Shown one piece after another: positions 47,585 through 59,268 of a stretch of DNA of 64,000 bases. Under the pieces are notes generated by a model. That model had not been told where the DNA came from. It saw nothing but the letters and a program-made list of their open reading frames with translations, and ran no database searches. This DNA comes from Paragorgia papillata (lineage: Eukaryota; Cnidaria; Anthozoa; Scleralcyonacea; Coralliidae), in assembly GCA_035771165.1 (NCBI GenBank), contig JAWNZC010000321.1:1091501-1155500 (forward strand). The letters are read 5' to 3'. The translations under genes were made by a program, and so were the position numbers. Within the stretch, counting starts at the first letter, position 1. Each line of letters begins with the position of its first letter.

Positions 47585-50500
47585 CTGAAAACCTAAAATC
47601 AAAAAAAGTTTAGATATAATTAAAGCATTGCGCTCTGACCATTAAAATATAGGTAAAGGAATATACTTTGCTAAAAACGTATATTCGTGATGCACGTGCG
47701 ACCTTTCAAAACTGGAAAGTTGTGACTATCGCTGCTTTACCAATTGTTTAGTTTGGATATTTTCACTTTTAAATACGAACAATTTTTGAGATAACCTATA
47801 ATGCATAGCTAATTTCATACACCAAGGTGTGTTATGAAAATGCCGACTCGCACTTCGAGTCACACCTTATTTATAACCCTTCACCCAAAAAATCTGCGTT
47901 GCTCAAAATTGACAAGTGAAGTCCTCCCAGCTCCTACCCCCCCCCCCCCCCCCCCATCCACCTATTGAGGAATATTGCTTATATGCCCATGCGTATGCCC
48001 GAGCCAAAAGCAAGGTTCATTAACAAGCGAGAACGACATATCTTTCTATCTGGGCCAATATTAAGTGATTTATTATTTGGCTAAAACTACAGCCCTTAGC
48101 TTATTATTTGTAAAAATTAACATTTATTAATTAATAACTTTCATATTCGCAAAAGCCAGTAGACAAAACATATTTCTCAAATCATTAATAATTCATGAAG
48201 AAAATTCAAAAGTCAATATTTAATCAGTATTTAGAAATCGGCGGAAGATTAGTCAAATTTAGCAAACTTTGAGGTCGATTTTCTCTTAAAATATTCGTTT
48301 GAGAAGCAAAATCCAACACTCGTCAGTGTCCGTCCTCCGATGTCAAAATACAGCCAAGCTGGTTAAAAAAACTCAGGTTTGCCTCGTATTTCCAACATGC
48401 TTGGCTATATATAGCTGTATTTCAGTAGAAATCGGAGGAAGAACACTGACTCGTGTTGGATATATTACATAAAAAACAGAAGCCATGCAATGAATAATTG
48501 CAGTATATTAAAAAGAACGCCTAAAAAGACTTGCTATTTATACATGACATGCAAGCGTTCAATAGATAATTTACAGCCGTGAGAGGTTTGAACTGCTGGT
48601 TTTCAACCGCTAATGGGCCAATCAGAATGCTCCATTTTAAGATGACCCGACATATAAGTAATAATTTCTTATCGTGCATAGACCCTGGCCCCAGACATGG
48701 TCTCTCTGAACATAGCTTCAAAATCAAAAGGAACTTTAATGTGACTATCCACAAGTTTTAGGGAGCCAGAATAACGTACCACTATATATGAACGTTGCTT
48801 ATCAATATACATTCGTCATCATTAATTTGTTGCATAATACAATAATTCACAATTAATAATTATTTCGGAATAAAAATAATTTCTGAAATATTCCAGAATA
48901 GCCTAATCTCTCGTTTTCCAAACGATAGGTGTATATTCTGAGTCTATATAGTAAGCTTATAACGGTGGATATTCCGAGTATTCCTTCTAAACTAACGTTC
49001 CGTAGATGGGGGTTTACTATATAGATATATAGATATATATACTCTACTATTTCACAATGATAAACAACTTATCAAAGAAGATATGACGGTATTGACGTGA
49101 GTAAATTAAGGCGAAGGTGACGAAGATTTTTTTTCTCTAATCGATGCAGGCCTGTAGTGTTTACACAATTCAACGGATTCGACTTCGTTTAGAGAATGCA
49201 ACCGGCAACTCTGCATGCAGTTTTCTCTTAGTTGTGGGGTATCTCTTTTCCCTGCATGGTCAGAAAGCTTTCAGCAGCTTGCAGCCTTGCCTGCGGAGGA
49301 GGAGGAGGCTATACATGCGGAAAATACAGTATAAAGTGGTATAATTGCATGCTTTTAAAGTTGTCATACGTACTGGCAGTCTGCCTAAACAAAATTAAGC
49401 CCAAAGTAAATCATGTAATTATCCCTATAAAGTAGTCTTCTAACTTTTGGGACGAGCAAATCAGAACTGCTAAACGTTTTTCTAATGTAGTCTTCCGGAC
49501 AGTTATAGGGCTAACAAATCAGAATCTTTACACAACATACTGTAAATAATAGCCTGCCAAACGTTAGTGCACTGAACGGGATCCAAAGTCATCTACAAGA
49601 TTTTACCATAATTACGTACTATTAAATTCTGTTGGGTCAGTGTGGATGATATATATCGCAAAATATTACACTGTGCATATAATTGAAGAGTTTCTCTATT
49701 TTCATTTACTCGTATTGAAAACTGCAAGTATTTATCTTTTACCTTTGGCCTGACCGACTCTAAATGATTTAAACAGAATAATTTAAATCCCATCGTCAAC
49801 AAAATTATAACCACACACAAGTCATTAAGCAGCTATAGTCATTATAAACTGAAGTAGAGTGCTGCGTAGGCAGTGTTTTGGATAGACCAAAGTGAAAACA
49901 TGGTAAACTGCCAAGATTTTAATTTTAGTAACGAAATACTGTTAGTGTTTCGAGCGGAGCCGCTTCTACAATCTATATATATTTATGACTTCAGATTTCT
50001 TTCATTGCTGATAACTAAATATAATATTTTAAAACCACCTCGCCTTTTTAAGAAAACAAATTCACTTTAGTCTTTACTTTAGCAAAAAGTGTACAAATAG
50101 AGACCAAGTTGTTGATTTTTTAAAGTAAAACAACATGCATGCATGCAACAAGAGAATACAAATTATAATGAAATCTTTATCCGATGATCAGCCAAAATAC
50201 TCAAACCCGCTGCCCGCAACAAAGATGACAAATACGATTGAGAAGAGAGTTCCTTGTGCTAGTCGAATCAGATTGATAAGAATACACGAAGGTTACTCAA
50301 TTTATTAACCTCTGTTGGGCTTTTATAGGTCGAAATTTTATACCGCAATGATTTTAACATCTATGCATGAGATATTGTTTAAGATATTTCAATGTCAGAT
50401 GTGTTCCACAACCTGAATCAGATTGATACGATTAGGTTACTTCAAAATTGAAAGTGCTATATATACGTAGCGATTTCTTCATATATCCCCGATGTAACCT

Positions 50501-50920
50501 TATGATGTAGCCTTATGTATCTCACGGACTAATCTGGTTAAAATTTCCGTACGCGTTAAGCGCTCGCACGTCATGTTCATTATTTCTTGCCATGAAAAAG
50601 TTCGCAGAGTGTTTCTTTTTGAAGCGACAACTAATATACTAAGAGATTATATACTGATTAATTATATGCACCAAATTTAGCCGTTTCCTGTTGAAAAACT
50701 GTTCTGATCAGCTCTCGCTCGTTATCAGCCGTTTCTTTAAACAAGCCGCTTTGAGCACTTATAATCCACAAAAATGATTAAGAAATATTCAGCACAATTT
50801 TAACATTCTTTATATTCTGCTTGAAGCTGGAAGACGCCACAAACCTAAATGTCGTATTTTAATTGACGCCCATGCATGTATTTTTTAAGCTGCTTGAAAG
50901 AATAGAACAGATGTTTGTTG

Positions 50921-51064
50921 GACGTTCGTCAAGCTCAATTACTCAGAAAAGATTGGCTGAGATCCAGTCCGAGGGTTCGAACCTGCAACCTTCTAATGAC
51001 CGGTTAGACGCTCTAATAATTGAGTTCAGAAATCTTTTCTGAGTAATTGAGCTTGACGAACGTT
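50921..51064. mobile_element. Foldback element with tRNA-like core (copy 2)
   Basis: Same as 39844-39987, arms exact. One core base differs (AATAATTG against AACAATTG), in the D-arm region of the minus-strand tRNA-like fold. Copy 2 has four extra bases just beyond the right arm (ACGAATCGAACG against ACGAACG). Confidence 0.6.
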
Positions 51065-51314
51065 CAACGAATCGAACGTCTGTTACATTACACCAAGCTC
51101 AAACGTACCACATGCACAAAATGTATACGAACAAAGAATAAAGAGAAGATCAAAAGTACAATTATACGAAATATTCATTTATCCAACCAATGTTATGTCA
51201 TAACAAACGGATTTGCATTTAATTCGCAATATCCGAAAATTTTATCCCATGCACAGTCAAAGTTTTCCACCCTGTTCGCCCCTCCAACTTAGCCCAAAAA
51301 GATCTCATAAATGA

Positions 51315-51698
51315 TTGAAAAATCCATGCAACAAAAATAGACACACTGAGGTAATATATATGTTGATTCCAGGACCCTCCAGCCGGCAGTATACGCGTAA
51401 ATTACGTTATTTGGGTTTGGAATTGCGAAACAAGCAACTGAAAGACATACAAAAAGTGTTTTTCAATAGAGACACTCGTTGTCAAGACTCAACCACAAAA
51501 TATTGCTTGGCAACATGTTTCAATACAACCATTTTGGCATTATACCAGTATACTCTACTTAACTCAAGGCGCTCTAGTATCTTTAAAACATCTGAAATTT
51601 ATGCTTTTAACTCTGTAAACAAAAGACTGAAAATCCTGGAGAAAAAGAAGTTCTATATATTGCAAGAAATGACAGCCAGAAAGACCAAAGTACTATAG
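51315..51698 (+). CDS. Possible exon of unknown function, 127 codons (copy 2)
   Basis: Encodes the same residues as 40235-40618. The three differences fall at third codon positions: ACC/ACT, CCA/CCC and GCG/GCA. The acceptor TTGATTCCAG is retained. Function unknown. Confidence 0.35.
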   Translation: MKNPCNKNRHTEVIYMLIPGPSSRQYTRKLRYLGLELRNKQLKDIQKVFFNRDTRCQDSTTKYCLATCFNTTILALYQYTLLNSRRSSIFKTSEIYAFNSVNKRLKILEKKKFYILQEMTARKTKVL

Positions 51699-51728
51699 TC
51701 AACAAACTCATTGGACAAAAGTATAAGG

Positions 51729-52659
51729 CCAACCTCGTCCCCAGGGCCATTTGTGGGGGCTCGGCCAAGATGGCGGCCAAGAACAAATGGCCCTGGCACA
51801 GGCTGAGCTATCACCACATCTGATTGGTCGAGATAACATTGGATGTTTTAGGTATTCTGATTGGTGGAAACAAGGCGGGCGGCAGGCTAGCTCGCGGGCA
51901 TTTGTTTATAGGGCTCAAATTATATTAAATAAGTGATACCAGAATTGCCGGCTGTTAAAAACAACTTCAAAATTAATGAAAAGCTGGCGAAACACCCGTA
52001 AAAACGTCGGAAGAATATGTAATGATCGGTCGTGTCATCTCTGTGCCCTGGCTGCCATACAACGAAGTCCATGGGACGGCAATTTAGAGTGTTTTCTGAT
52101 CGGGCGAACAAAAGACTTGGTGAACAAAGTCAAAATGTATTTTGGCTGCGAAAGGAAAGTACACCACAGGGCAGAATTTACGTATTTGGCCATTGAGAGG
52201 CAGGCTTTTTTCAAACAAGAAGTCGCGACTAAACGAAGCCTAAATGTTTATCAAAACGCTGAATTGAATCCACCGAAAACTCACGAAAACAAGGCGGCCC
52301 GGCCAGACAACGGCAATCCAGTTTCTTGCGAATTTGGTACAACGGTGAAGCAAATGATAAATACTAAGCATTTACAGATATTTATTAAAAGTCTATTTAT
52401 TTTAATAATTCGACAATGTATTTGGAAATGAATGTTTTGATTGTTTTCAGTTTGGGTCAGTCATGCTGAACTAAATATTCAGAAAAAATTGAGCCTGACT
52501 AGGCGCGATAAACTTAGTGAAGCCTGGGTCCGAGTCAAAAATGAGTCAAAATATGACTAATTTTTTTGCAGCCTGTGCCAGGGCCATTTGTTCCCGCCAT
52601 TTTGTTTTTGGCCGCCATCTTGGCCCAGCCCCCACAAATGGCCCTGGGGACGAGGTTGG
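51729..52659. mobile_element. TIR DNA transposon with decaying ORF (copy 2)
   Basis: Same ends and TATAAGG flanks as 40649-41560, so it was inserted before the duplication. The internal frame (51976-52431) stays open longer because about 20 bp missing in copy 1 are present, including a GGTACAACGG junction that may be the original donor. Confidence 0.7.
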
Positions 52660-53490
52660 TATAAGGCCAGGTTTTCACAAACTGATGGTGGATTGACGCT
52701 CTCAGTCACTTAGAAAACAGAGTGTTGACGTCTACAGAAATAGGGAAAAACTACCATATACAGGTAGTCTGTTGACCCCGAAAGGGGTACTGCATGTGAA
52801 AATTACCACACAAACAGTTCGTCAACACCTGTAGAAGTGCGGTAGAAACCACCATATAAACAGTCTGCAAACCCCTAAAAAAGTGCCGTAGAAACTACCA
52901 TAGTAAGAGTCCGTTCACATTAAGACTTGGCCCGAATAGAGGTACTGCGCAAACTACCATGTAAACAGTCTGTCTGTCAACCCTTATAGAAAAATATAAA
53001 AATATAAAAAATATAAAAATTATGTGAAAACTACCTTCTAAAATCATTAATAATTCATGAGGAAAATTCAAAAGAAACTAAGGTTTAATCAATGTCTGTT
53101 TACCCCGGCACAGAACTGATATCAGTGTCTGTAAATGTGATACAGAATTGTTTAATAAAACATCAGTTCTGTATCACATTTACAGACACTACTGATATCA
53201 GTTCTGTAGCAAGTATACAGACACTTCGCATTCAACTATCTTGAGTAAGGTACGCTGCTATTTATGGCACGTCACTTAGAATATAAAATGTGGGACTAAT
53301 ACTAAATCAAAGCGCATGCTCACATTAGTAATTTAATAATCGTAGCCTATTAAACGTTACCTCGAAGGTTTATCAGCTCTCAACATGATGTATTTTTCGC
53401 TAACTTAATAGACGTTTTAGAAGTCGTGTCCGTTCTGTATCTGTATACCCCGATACAGAACGGCTCACTCATCCTGTAAATAGTACATAC

Positions 53491-54384
53491 AACACCGCGG
53501 AAAAACGTCTGCGCATGCGCGTGTACTAGAAAAAATGACGGGGAATTTAAATCCCATCTTCGTAAACAAAAACATGGCTTTTAATTATTCAAGGTAAGTG
53601 AAACAAACAAAAAAATACACTAGACGGGTAGTTTGGACATTAATAAAAAGTTTTCTAACATTTAAAATCTAAAAAGAAACAGAATTTAAATTAAAAATTG
53701 TCGTTTTAGACCGGGAGGCGTGCGAACATTTCTTGAAAAATTGTCGAATACCGAACTTAAGACACAAGAGTTAAGCAAACTATCAAAGAGTTAAGCATTT
53801 GCACACGCTTAAATTGTAGAGTAAATCATTACCCTTAAATATAGTCAACGCAAAAATTATGCATGCTACGCAAAAAAAGTTATCCAACAAAACACAAGGC
53901 AAACGCTTGCATAGTCAAAAAGTTTGTATCAAAACATTTCGTAAAACATAAAAGAACACACACTGGAGCAACTGTTTCGATGGCACCCAAGCAGAATCTG
54001 GAAAATCTTCTTGCTTGGATAAAGGCTCGAATAAGCCAGACAATAAATTTGTGTACAGTCACCTTTGTGAAGTATCTTCCTTTAATTGAAAGTGATGAAT
54101 GATTCTATTAAATTCAAAATGTAAATATATGTAAATATGTAAAGTATAATATTGAAGAAAATCGTTATTAAATATCAATATCCTAAAAGGTTTGGAATAC
54201 AAACCTACCTCTTTAGAATCAATGCAAACCTTTTTTGTCCTCCGATCGCAAAAAATTGTGCTTTAAACTTTCCCAAATTCACACACAAACTGAGTAAACT
54301 TCCTCAACCGCCATCTTTGAGAACAAATTTGACGCGTGCATGTGCTTGAATCACGCGCATGCGCAGACGTTTTTCCGCGGTGTT
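53491..54384. mobile_element. Mutator-like element, 894 bp, absent from copy 1
   Basis: Perfect 33-bp inverted ends begin AACACCGCGGAAAAACGTCT and continue GCGCATGCGCGTG. AGTACATAC flanks it on both sides (53482-53490 and 54385-54393), and copy 1 has the uninterrupted site at about 42354-42362. It therefore inserted after, or was lost since, the duplication. No transposase is visible. Internal frames at 53863-54102 (with HKRTHTG) and 54152-54349 are short. A possible two-exon mini-gene is listed separately. Confidence 0.85.
53535..53794 (+). CDS. Possible two-exon mini-gene inside the Mutator-like element
   Basis: An ATG at 53535 opens 19 codons (starting MTGNLNPIFVNKN) ending at a consensus donor, AAG/GTAAGT (53594). 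After a pyrimidine-rich stretch ending TTTTAG (53709), the frame resumes in phase at 53710 (GGVRTFLEKLSNTELK...) and stops at TAA 53792-53794, giving about 48 residues. Both splice sites keep the frame. It could be captured host sequence or a relic of the element's own gene. No homology recognised. Confidence 0.3.
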
Positions 54385-54393
54385 AGTACATAC

Positions 54394-55733
54394 AGTCTGT
54401 TGACCCATATAAAAGTACTGTGGAAACCATCATACAGTCTGTCACCTATATAGAAGTACTGTGGTGGAAACTACCATACAAACAGTCTGTCAACCCATAT
54501 AGAAGTACTGTGGAAACTACCATACAAACAGTCTGTCAACCCATATAGAAGTACTGTGGAAACTACCATACAAACAGTCTGTCATACAGTCTGTCAACCC
54601 TCATACAAATACTGTGAAAACTACCTTTTCTGGTTTTCATAGTTTTTCTGGTTTTCTGTCAAACCATATAGAAGTACTGTGAAAACTACCATACAGTCTG
54701 TCAATCCATACAGAAGTACTGTGAAAACTACCATACAAACATTCTGTCGACCCATATAGAAGTACTGTGAAAACTACCATACAGTCTGTCAATCCATACA
54801 GAAGTACTGTGAAAACTACCATACAAACATGCTGTCGACCCATATAGAAGTACTGTGAAAACTACCATACAGTTTGTCAATCCATACAGAAGTACTGTGA
54901 AAACTACCATACATACAGTCTGTTGACCCATACAGAAGTACTGTGAAAACTACCATACAAACATTCTGCCGACCCATATAGAAGTACTGTGAAAACTACC
55001 ATACAATCTGTCAATCCATACAGAAGTACTGTGGAAACTACCATACATACAGTCTGGTGACCCATATAGAAGTACTGTGGAAACTACCGTACAAACAGTC
55101 TGTTGACCCATATAGAAGTACTGTGGAAACTACCGTACAAACAGTCTGCTGACCCATATAGAAGTACTGTGAAAACTACCATACAAACATTCTGTCGACC
55201 CATATAGAAGTACTGTGGAAACTACCGTACAAACAGTCTGTTGACCCATATAGAAGTACTGTGGAAACTACCGTACAAACAGTCTGCTGACCCATATAGA
55301 AGTACTGTGAAAACTACCATACAAACATTCTGTCGACCCATATAGAAGTACTGTGGAAACTACCGTACAAACAGTCTGTTGACCCATATAGAAGTACTGT
55401 GGAAACTACCGTACAAACAGTCTGCTGACCCATATAGAAGTACTGTGGAAACTACCATACATACAGTCTGCTGACCCATATAGAAGTACTGTGGAAACTA
55501 CCGTACAAACAGTCTGCTGACCCATATAGAAGTACTGTGGAAACTACCATACATACAGTCTGCTGACCCATATAGAAGTACTGTGGAAACTACCATACAT
55601 ACAGTCTGCTGACCCATATAGAAGTACTGTGGAACTACCATACATACAGTCTGCTGACCCATATAGAAGTACTGTGAAAACTACCATACAAACACTCAAA
55701 CAGTCTGTCAATCCCAGTAGAAGTACTGAAACT
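54394..55733 (+). repeat. 46-bp minisatellite (copy 2)
   Basis: Same unit as 42366-43780 but a different order and number of variants; a block of units with CCGTACAAACAGTCTGTTGA and CATTCTGTCGACCC is reiterated at 55080-55440. The array has therefore rearranged since the duplication. Frames within it are artefacts. Confidence 0.9.
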
Positions 55734-56019
55734 GTTAATTATTTGGTACCTCAAGGCGCTAAGCTGGTCCAGAAAGAATAGAAACATTGACATGGTGAGA
55801 TTGCAAAGGCTCTTCAATCTATGCGAGCAATAAAGCTTCTGGCTCAATGGCAAGTGGTATGAGCATCTAGTCCCTGAGGGAGTGATGGAAAATAAAGATA
55901 GAAAAATCCTATGGGATTTCCATATTCAGGCAGACAAAAAATTAAAGAAAAACGTCCAGAGTAGTAGTAGTAGATAATAAGAATAAGAACTTTCTAGATA
56001 ATCATAGATGTTAAAAAGT

Positions 56020-56250
56020 ATAGTGCTGCGTAGGCAGTGTTTTAGATAGAGCAAAGTAAAAAGACGGTAAAATGCCAAGAATATATAGTTTTGATACGTT
56101 TCGAGCGGGGCCCTTCGTCATCAGAATGAAAATGATTTTTACAGTTTACCACTTTTTCATTTGCTCTAATCAGATGTTGCCTAGCTAAATGACAGTAAAG
56201 TAGAAAATAAAAGAAAAAGATGAAAAAATCGAAGGATACGTTTCTAGCAA
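56020..56250 (-). repeat. GTTTCGAGCGGGGC repeat, hammerhead-like word (copy 2)
   Basis: In reverse, 56124-56118 reads CTGATGA, followed by CGAAGGGCCCCGCTCGAAAC to 56098, so both conserved hammerhead words are present here, unlike copy 1. The bases that should form stem II do not pair well by eye. Such motifs are known in Penelope-like elements; no such reverse transcriptase was seen nearby. Confidence 0.3.
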
Positions 56251-57384
56251 TTAAGATCAAAGCATTGTGGAAGTTGAAAAAAGTGAAATTAGTTGCGTTC
56301 GATAAAAGACTAGTCTGGCATCAATGTTCTGTGACCACGCATGAGTTACTGTGCATTTTCAAAAAGAAAAATCGAGATTGCGGTGCGCAGCTCTTATTAG
56401 GCAGCTTGTGAGTTCGTTCGTTGATGCGAAATACACGTGTTTGACGCCAAACGGGGCACCGCCCTTTACCACGGTAGGTGGCTGGTTTGACTATTTCTGG
56501 AATTTTGTGTTTCTTTTCTGCGCCATTTTGAATTATTGCGGTAAATAATACACCAAATAAATACAATTTGGAGCAGTTTTGAGAGAAATACAAACGTCAT
56601 AAATGAAGCACCCTGTGGGTCGTCTCCTGGATCTACGTCTGCTTTCTCAAGTGGTTTCATCAACTTTCTGTTTGCTGTCACAACTAGAGCTTGATGCTGC
56701 AATAAAGTTATTCTTTTATTTCTTTTATAAAATAATATCTTGAAAGACAAATAGTAAAAGAAGTGTCCTTTGACTGCTTCCGGAAACGTCGTTTATTGTT
56801 AACATATTTTAATACACGTATCTATTAAAAACCAGTAACAGTGTTACAACTTACAAAAAACACATAGCCTTGCACTAGAAAATGCGAAATGATGCGATAT
56901 AATCGTCATACAATTTATAGTCTATAGGGTATTAAAACAATGATATCACGAGACAGGTTAATATTCCTCGTTGGTTAATATGTTGGCAATTACTCTGTCT
57001 CTATAATCTTTTAAATTACGTTTCTCATATCCCACATAGGAATGTTTATCAAGTATGGACTATCCACGACTACCAAGACACATTTCAATGACAACAGACT
57101 ACAGAACTATCTATTTTACATTTCAGTGCATGCAAACCGCGGCATCAAGTAGGTGTAAAAGTGGTCATGCTCAACTCAAGATTATTCAAAGATGCTTTCT
57201 TTATTACCCTACTTGATAACCGCACTGAAACGCCAAGATATATAAATAATCTAGTTAAAGAATGACTACTTTTCTATTAATTGGCTATCAACAGACATTT
57301 CAATGAGTAAAAACTACAGTAAAGTTTCTTTTAAGTGCATGTCGGCATCGAGTAAACATGGAAATATAGTCATGATACTCAAAA

Positions 57385-58461
57385 CTTAGTTCAAAGACTG
57401 AAACAATTACCAGTATCTAACAAAAATGATTGATATGTAAATGAAAAACGTTCACACGAACCTGCCTTTCAACTTAATATAAAGGAATCCTGGTATATAC
57501 TTTTGGGTAACTCCAGTCTACAGTAGGTGTCGGGCTGTCGTTGCGTGCGAAGATTTCGTATTAAACAATCTCATCTAAAACAATATCAGAAAAGCTATCT
57601 CCATTTCCCCTTGTTCTTTGAAACCACTTCAATGTAATTAACATAACAATTAGTTTCACATAAGCCAATATATATACGGCACAGGTAATAATTATTAAGA
57701 TTTCAGACCATAACGCCATCTTAATTAAAACTTTTTTATTGCTTGTAAATAAAAGCTAAGCAAATGAGAACATATTAATAGAACATTTTCTTCTGATGCC
57801 AAGAACAAGACACAAAGATATAAGAAAATTACCAGTGGTCAACAGTTATAATTACACGTCATAGGTACAGAGGAGGGGGTTATTCGCAAGTTGTCAAAAG
57901 TTAATAAAACAAATCACGTTACTAAATGTAATAATAGTTCATGCATGAGAGAAATCGTACCTAGAATCCTAACCAAAATTCTTGGGACACTTTGCTGTTT
58001 TTGACCATTTGCACTAATTGGTTTCCCAAAGAATTTTGACCAGGATTGTAGCTTTAATCAATAAACAGGTAAAATGCACGCCCCCATTTAGAAGTCAGAT
58101 TTCTGAAAGTGATTAATGTTAAATGTCTATCCCCTTCAGTGCAACTCTATACTGAGGGAGGCTGCCCAACGTTAAATACCCATGCAGCTGGCGTAGTATA
58201 TTAATAAAATTGTTTGCTTGAATGTTGGAGCAAGCAATATGAAAAGCAATGACAGATAAAAAATCTGAAAAGAGTACAAACAAATATGGACGTAACGTTG
58301 TAGACTTACTATAGTAGTTACTTAGTATAGTTTTTGCTTCTGCAACATAACTGTCACTTAAAATTAAATCAATACTATACTTTCGTTTATTGAAAGACCC
58401 ACTCCCCCCTAACTCCCTTTTTCACACCATGCACTGGCAATAACTAATCAAGTCATTCTCT
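57385..58461. other. AT-rich stretch with one mini-MITE
   Basis: Unique sequence between the duplication and the RMDN1-like gene, partly the gene's 3' flank (it lies downstream of a minus-strand stop). Apart from the mini-MITE at 57964-58048 I see nothing definable. Confidence 0.4.
57964..58048. mobile_element. 85-bp foldback mini-MITE flanked by TA
   Basis: Ends GAATCCTAACCAAAATTCTT and AAGAATTTTGACCAGGATTG are inverted repeats, and TA lies on both sides. It is a diverged relative of the mini-MITEs at 31819-31900 and 32230-32291 (AATCCTGG and CCAGGATT ends). Confidence 0.6.
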
Positions 58462-59268
58462 TTAACATTTTTTCAGAAGTTCGTCCGCTTCACTTTTAGC
58501 TCTCACATCTTCTTCACTTTTGGCGATAAAATTGCAAAGTTTCTCCAGCCAACGACGAGCTTCTGCTTTTTTGTTCAGCCGTAGATATGCTTTTGCCAGC
58601 ATTAGCTGATTCATACTATAAAAACTAGGATCAAGGCGTTCACCTCTTTCAAAATAATCAATAGCTTCTTCAAATGATGAGGATGGTGGAGTTTCAAAGA
58701 TAGCGGACGCAATTTTTTGTTGATACCAAGGAACATCGGCGATAGCGAAACACCACATTCCAAGCAAATGATAACTAGTGGCGTCTAATGGATTGAGGTC
58801 AATAGCTTTCTTGAAATGTTTTTGTATCTCGTAAGCATTGGAAATTTTTTGTTTTGTGCCTTCGTAGTCTCCAAGTTCGCTCAGTGTAATAGCGTACCAT
58901 TTATGACATGCAAAGTTTTCTGCATCAAGCTCCAACGCTCTTTTTGCTATATCAAATGATTCATAAGTTAATGACTTTTTCGTCTCGGTGTCGGTGATGG
59001 ACAGCTGTGCTAAGTCACGACTGGCTCTTGCTAATCTCCACAATAACTCAGGATTGGAACACTTCTTGAACTTGATTAAGAATGCGTAGAGATTCTTCAC
59101 AGCTTCTACTTCACTATCTTTATCATGTTTCATATTGTAAAGCAAGTCTGCTTGTTTGACAGCAACAGCCTCGGGGTCAGGTTTAACCTCTTCAGTTTCA
59201 TTTTTCCAGCCAAACACAGACACGGCCAGTACAGCTGGAAAAACAGGAGTTACTCGTCGATAAAAACT
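58462..59268 (-). CDS. RMDN1: RMDN1-like protein (regulator of microtubule dynamics), last exon
   Basis: The minus-strand frame runs from an acceptor (TTTGGTTTACAG) at 59268 to TAA at 58462-58464, about 268 residues. A short hydrophobic segment (about residues 7-20) precedes an acidic linker. The family core follows: ELLWRLARASRD, KRALELDAENFACHKWYA, GDYEGTKQKISNAYEI, HFKKAIDLNPLDATSYHLLG, WCFAIADVPWYQQKIA and the ATPPSS-like FETPPSSSFEEA. These TPR-like helices match human RMDN1 closely along the length. RMDN proteins are linked to microtubules and membrane contact sites. The core is intact, and most of the protein lies in this one exon. The upstream exon with the start codon was not identified; the first in-frame ATG here is internal to the core (MKHDKD). 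Confidence 0.9.
   Translation of the reverse strand, partial: SFYRRVTPVFPAVLAVSVFGWKNETEEVKPDPEAVAVKQADLLYNMKHDKDSEVEAVKNLYAFLIKFKKCSNPELLWRLARASRDLAQLSITDTETKKSLTYESFDIAKRALELDAENFACHKWYAITLSELGDYEGTKQKISNAYEIQKHFKKAIDLNPLDATSYHLLGMWCFAIADVPWYQQKIASAIFETPPSSSFEEAIDYFERGERLDPSFYSMNQLMLAKAYLRLNKKAEARRWLEKLCNFIAKSEEDVRAKSEADELLKKC

Larger units (their letters stand above)
45463..57384 (+). repeat. Large tandem duplication, copy 2 (11.9 kb)
   Basis: Head-to-tail repeat of 34412-45429. It is longer mainly because of an 894-bp transposon (53491-54384), plus small changes: an AT-rich run of AAAATATAAAA near 52990, about 20 bp in the TIR element, and 16 bp near 49914. After TCATGATACTCAAAA at 57384 the sequence becomes unique. 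Unlisted stretches are AT-rich and show no gene. Confidence 0.9.
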
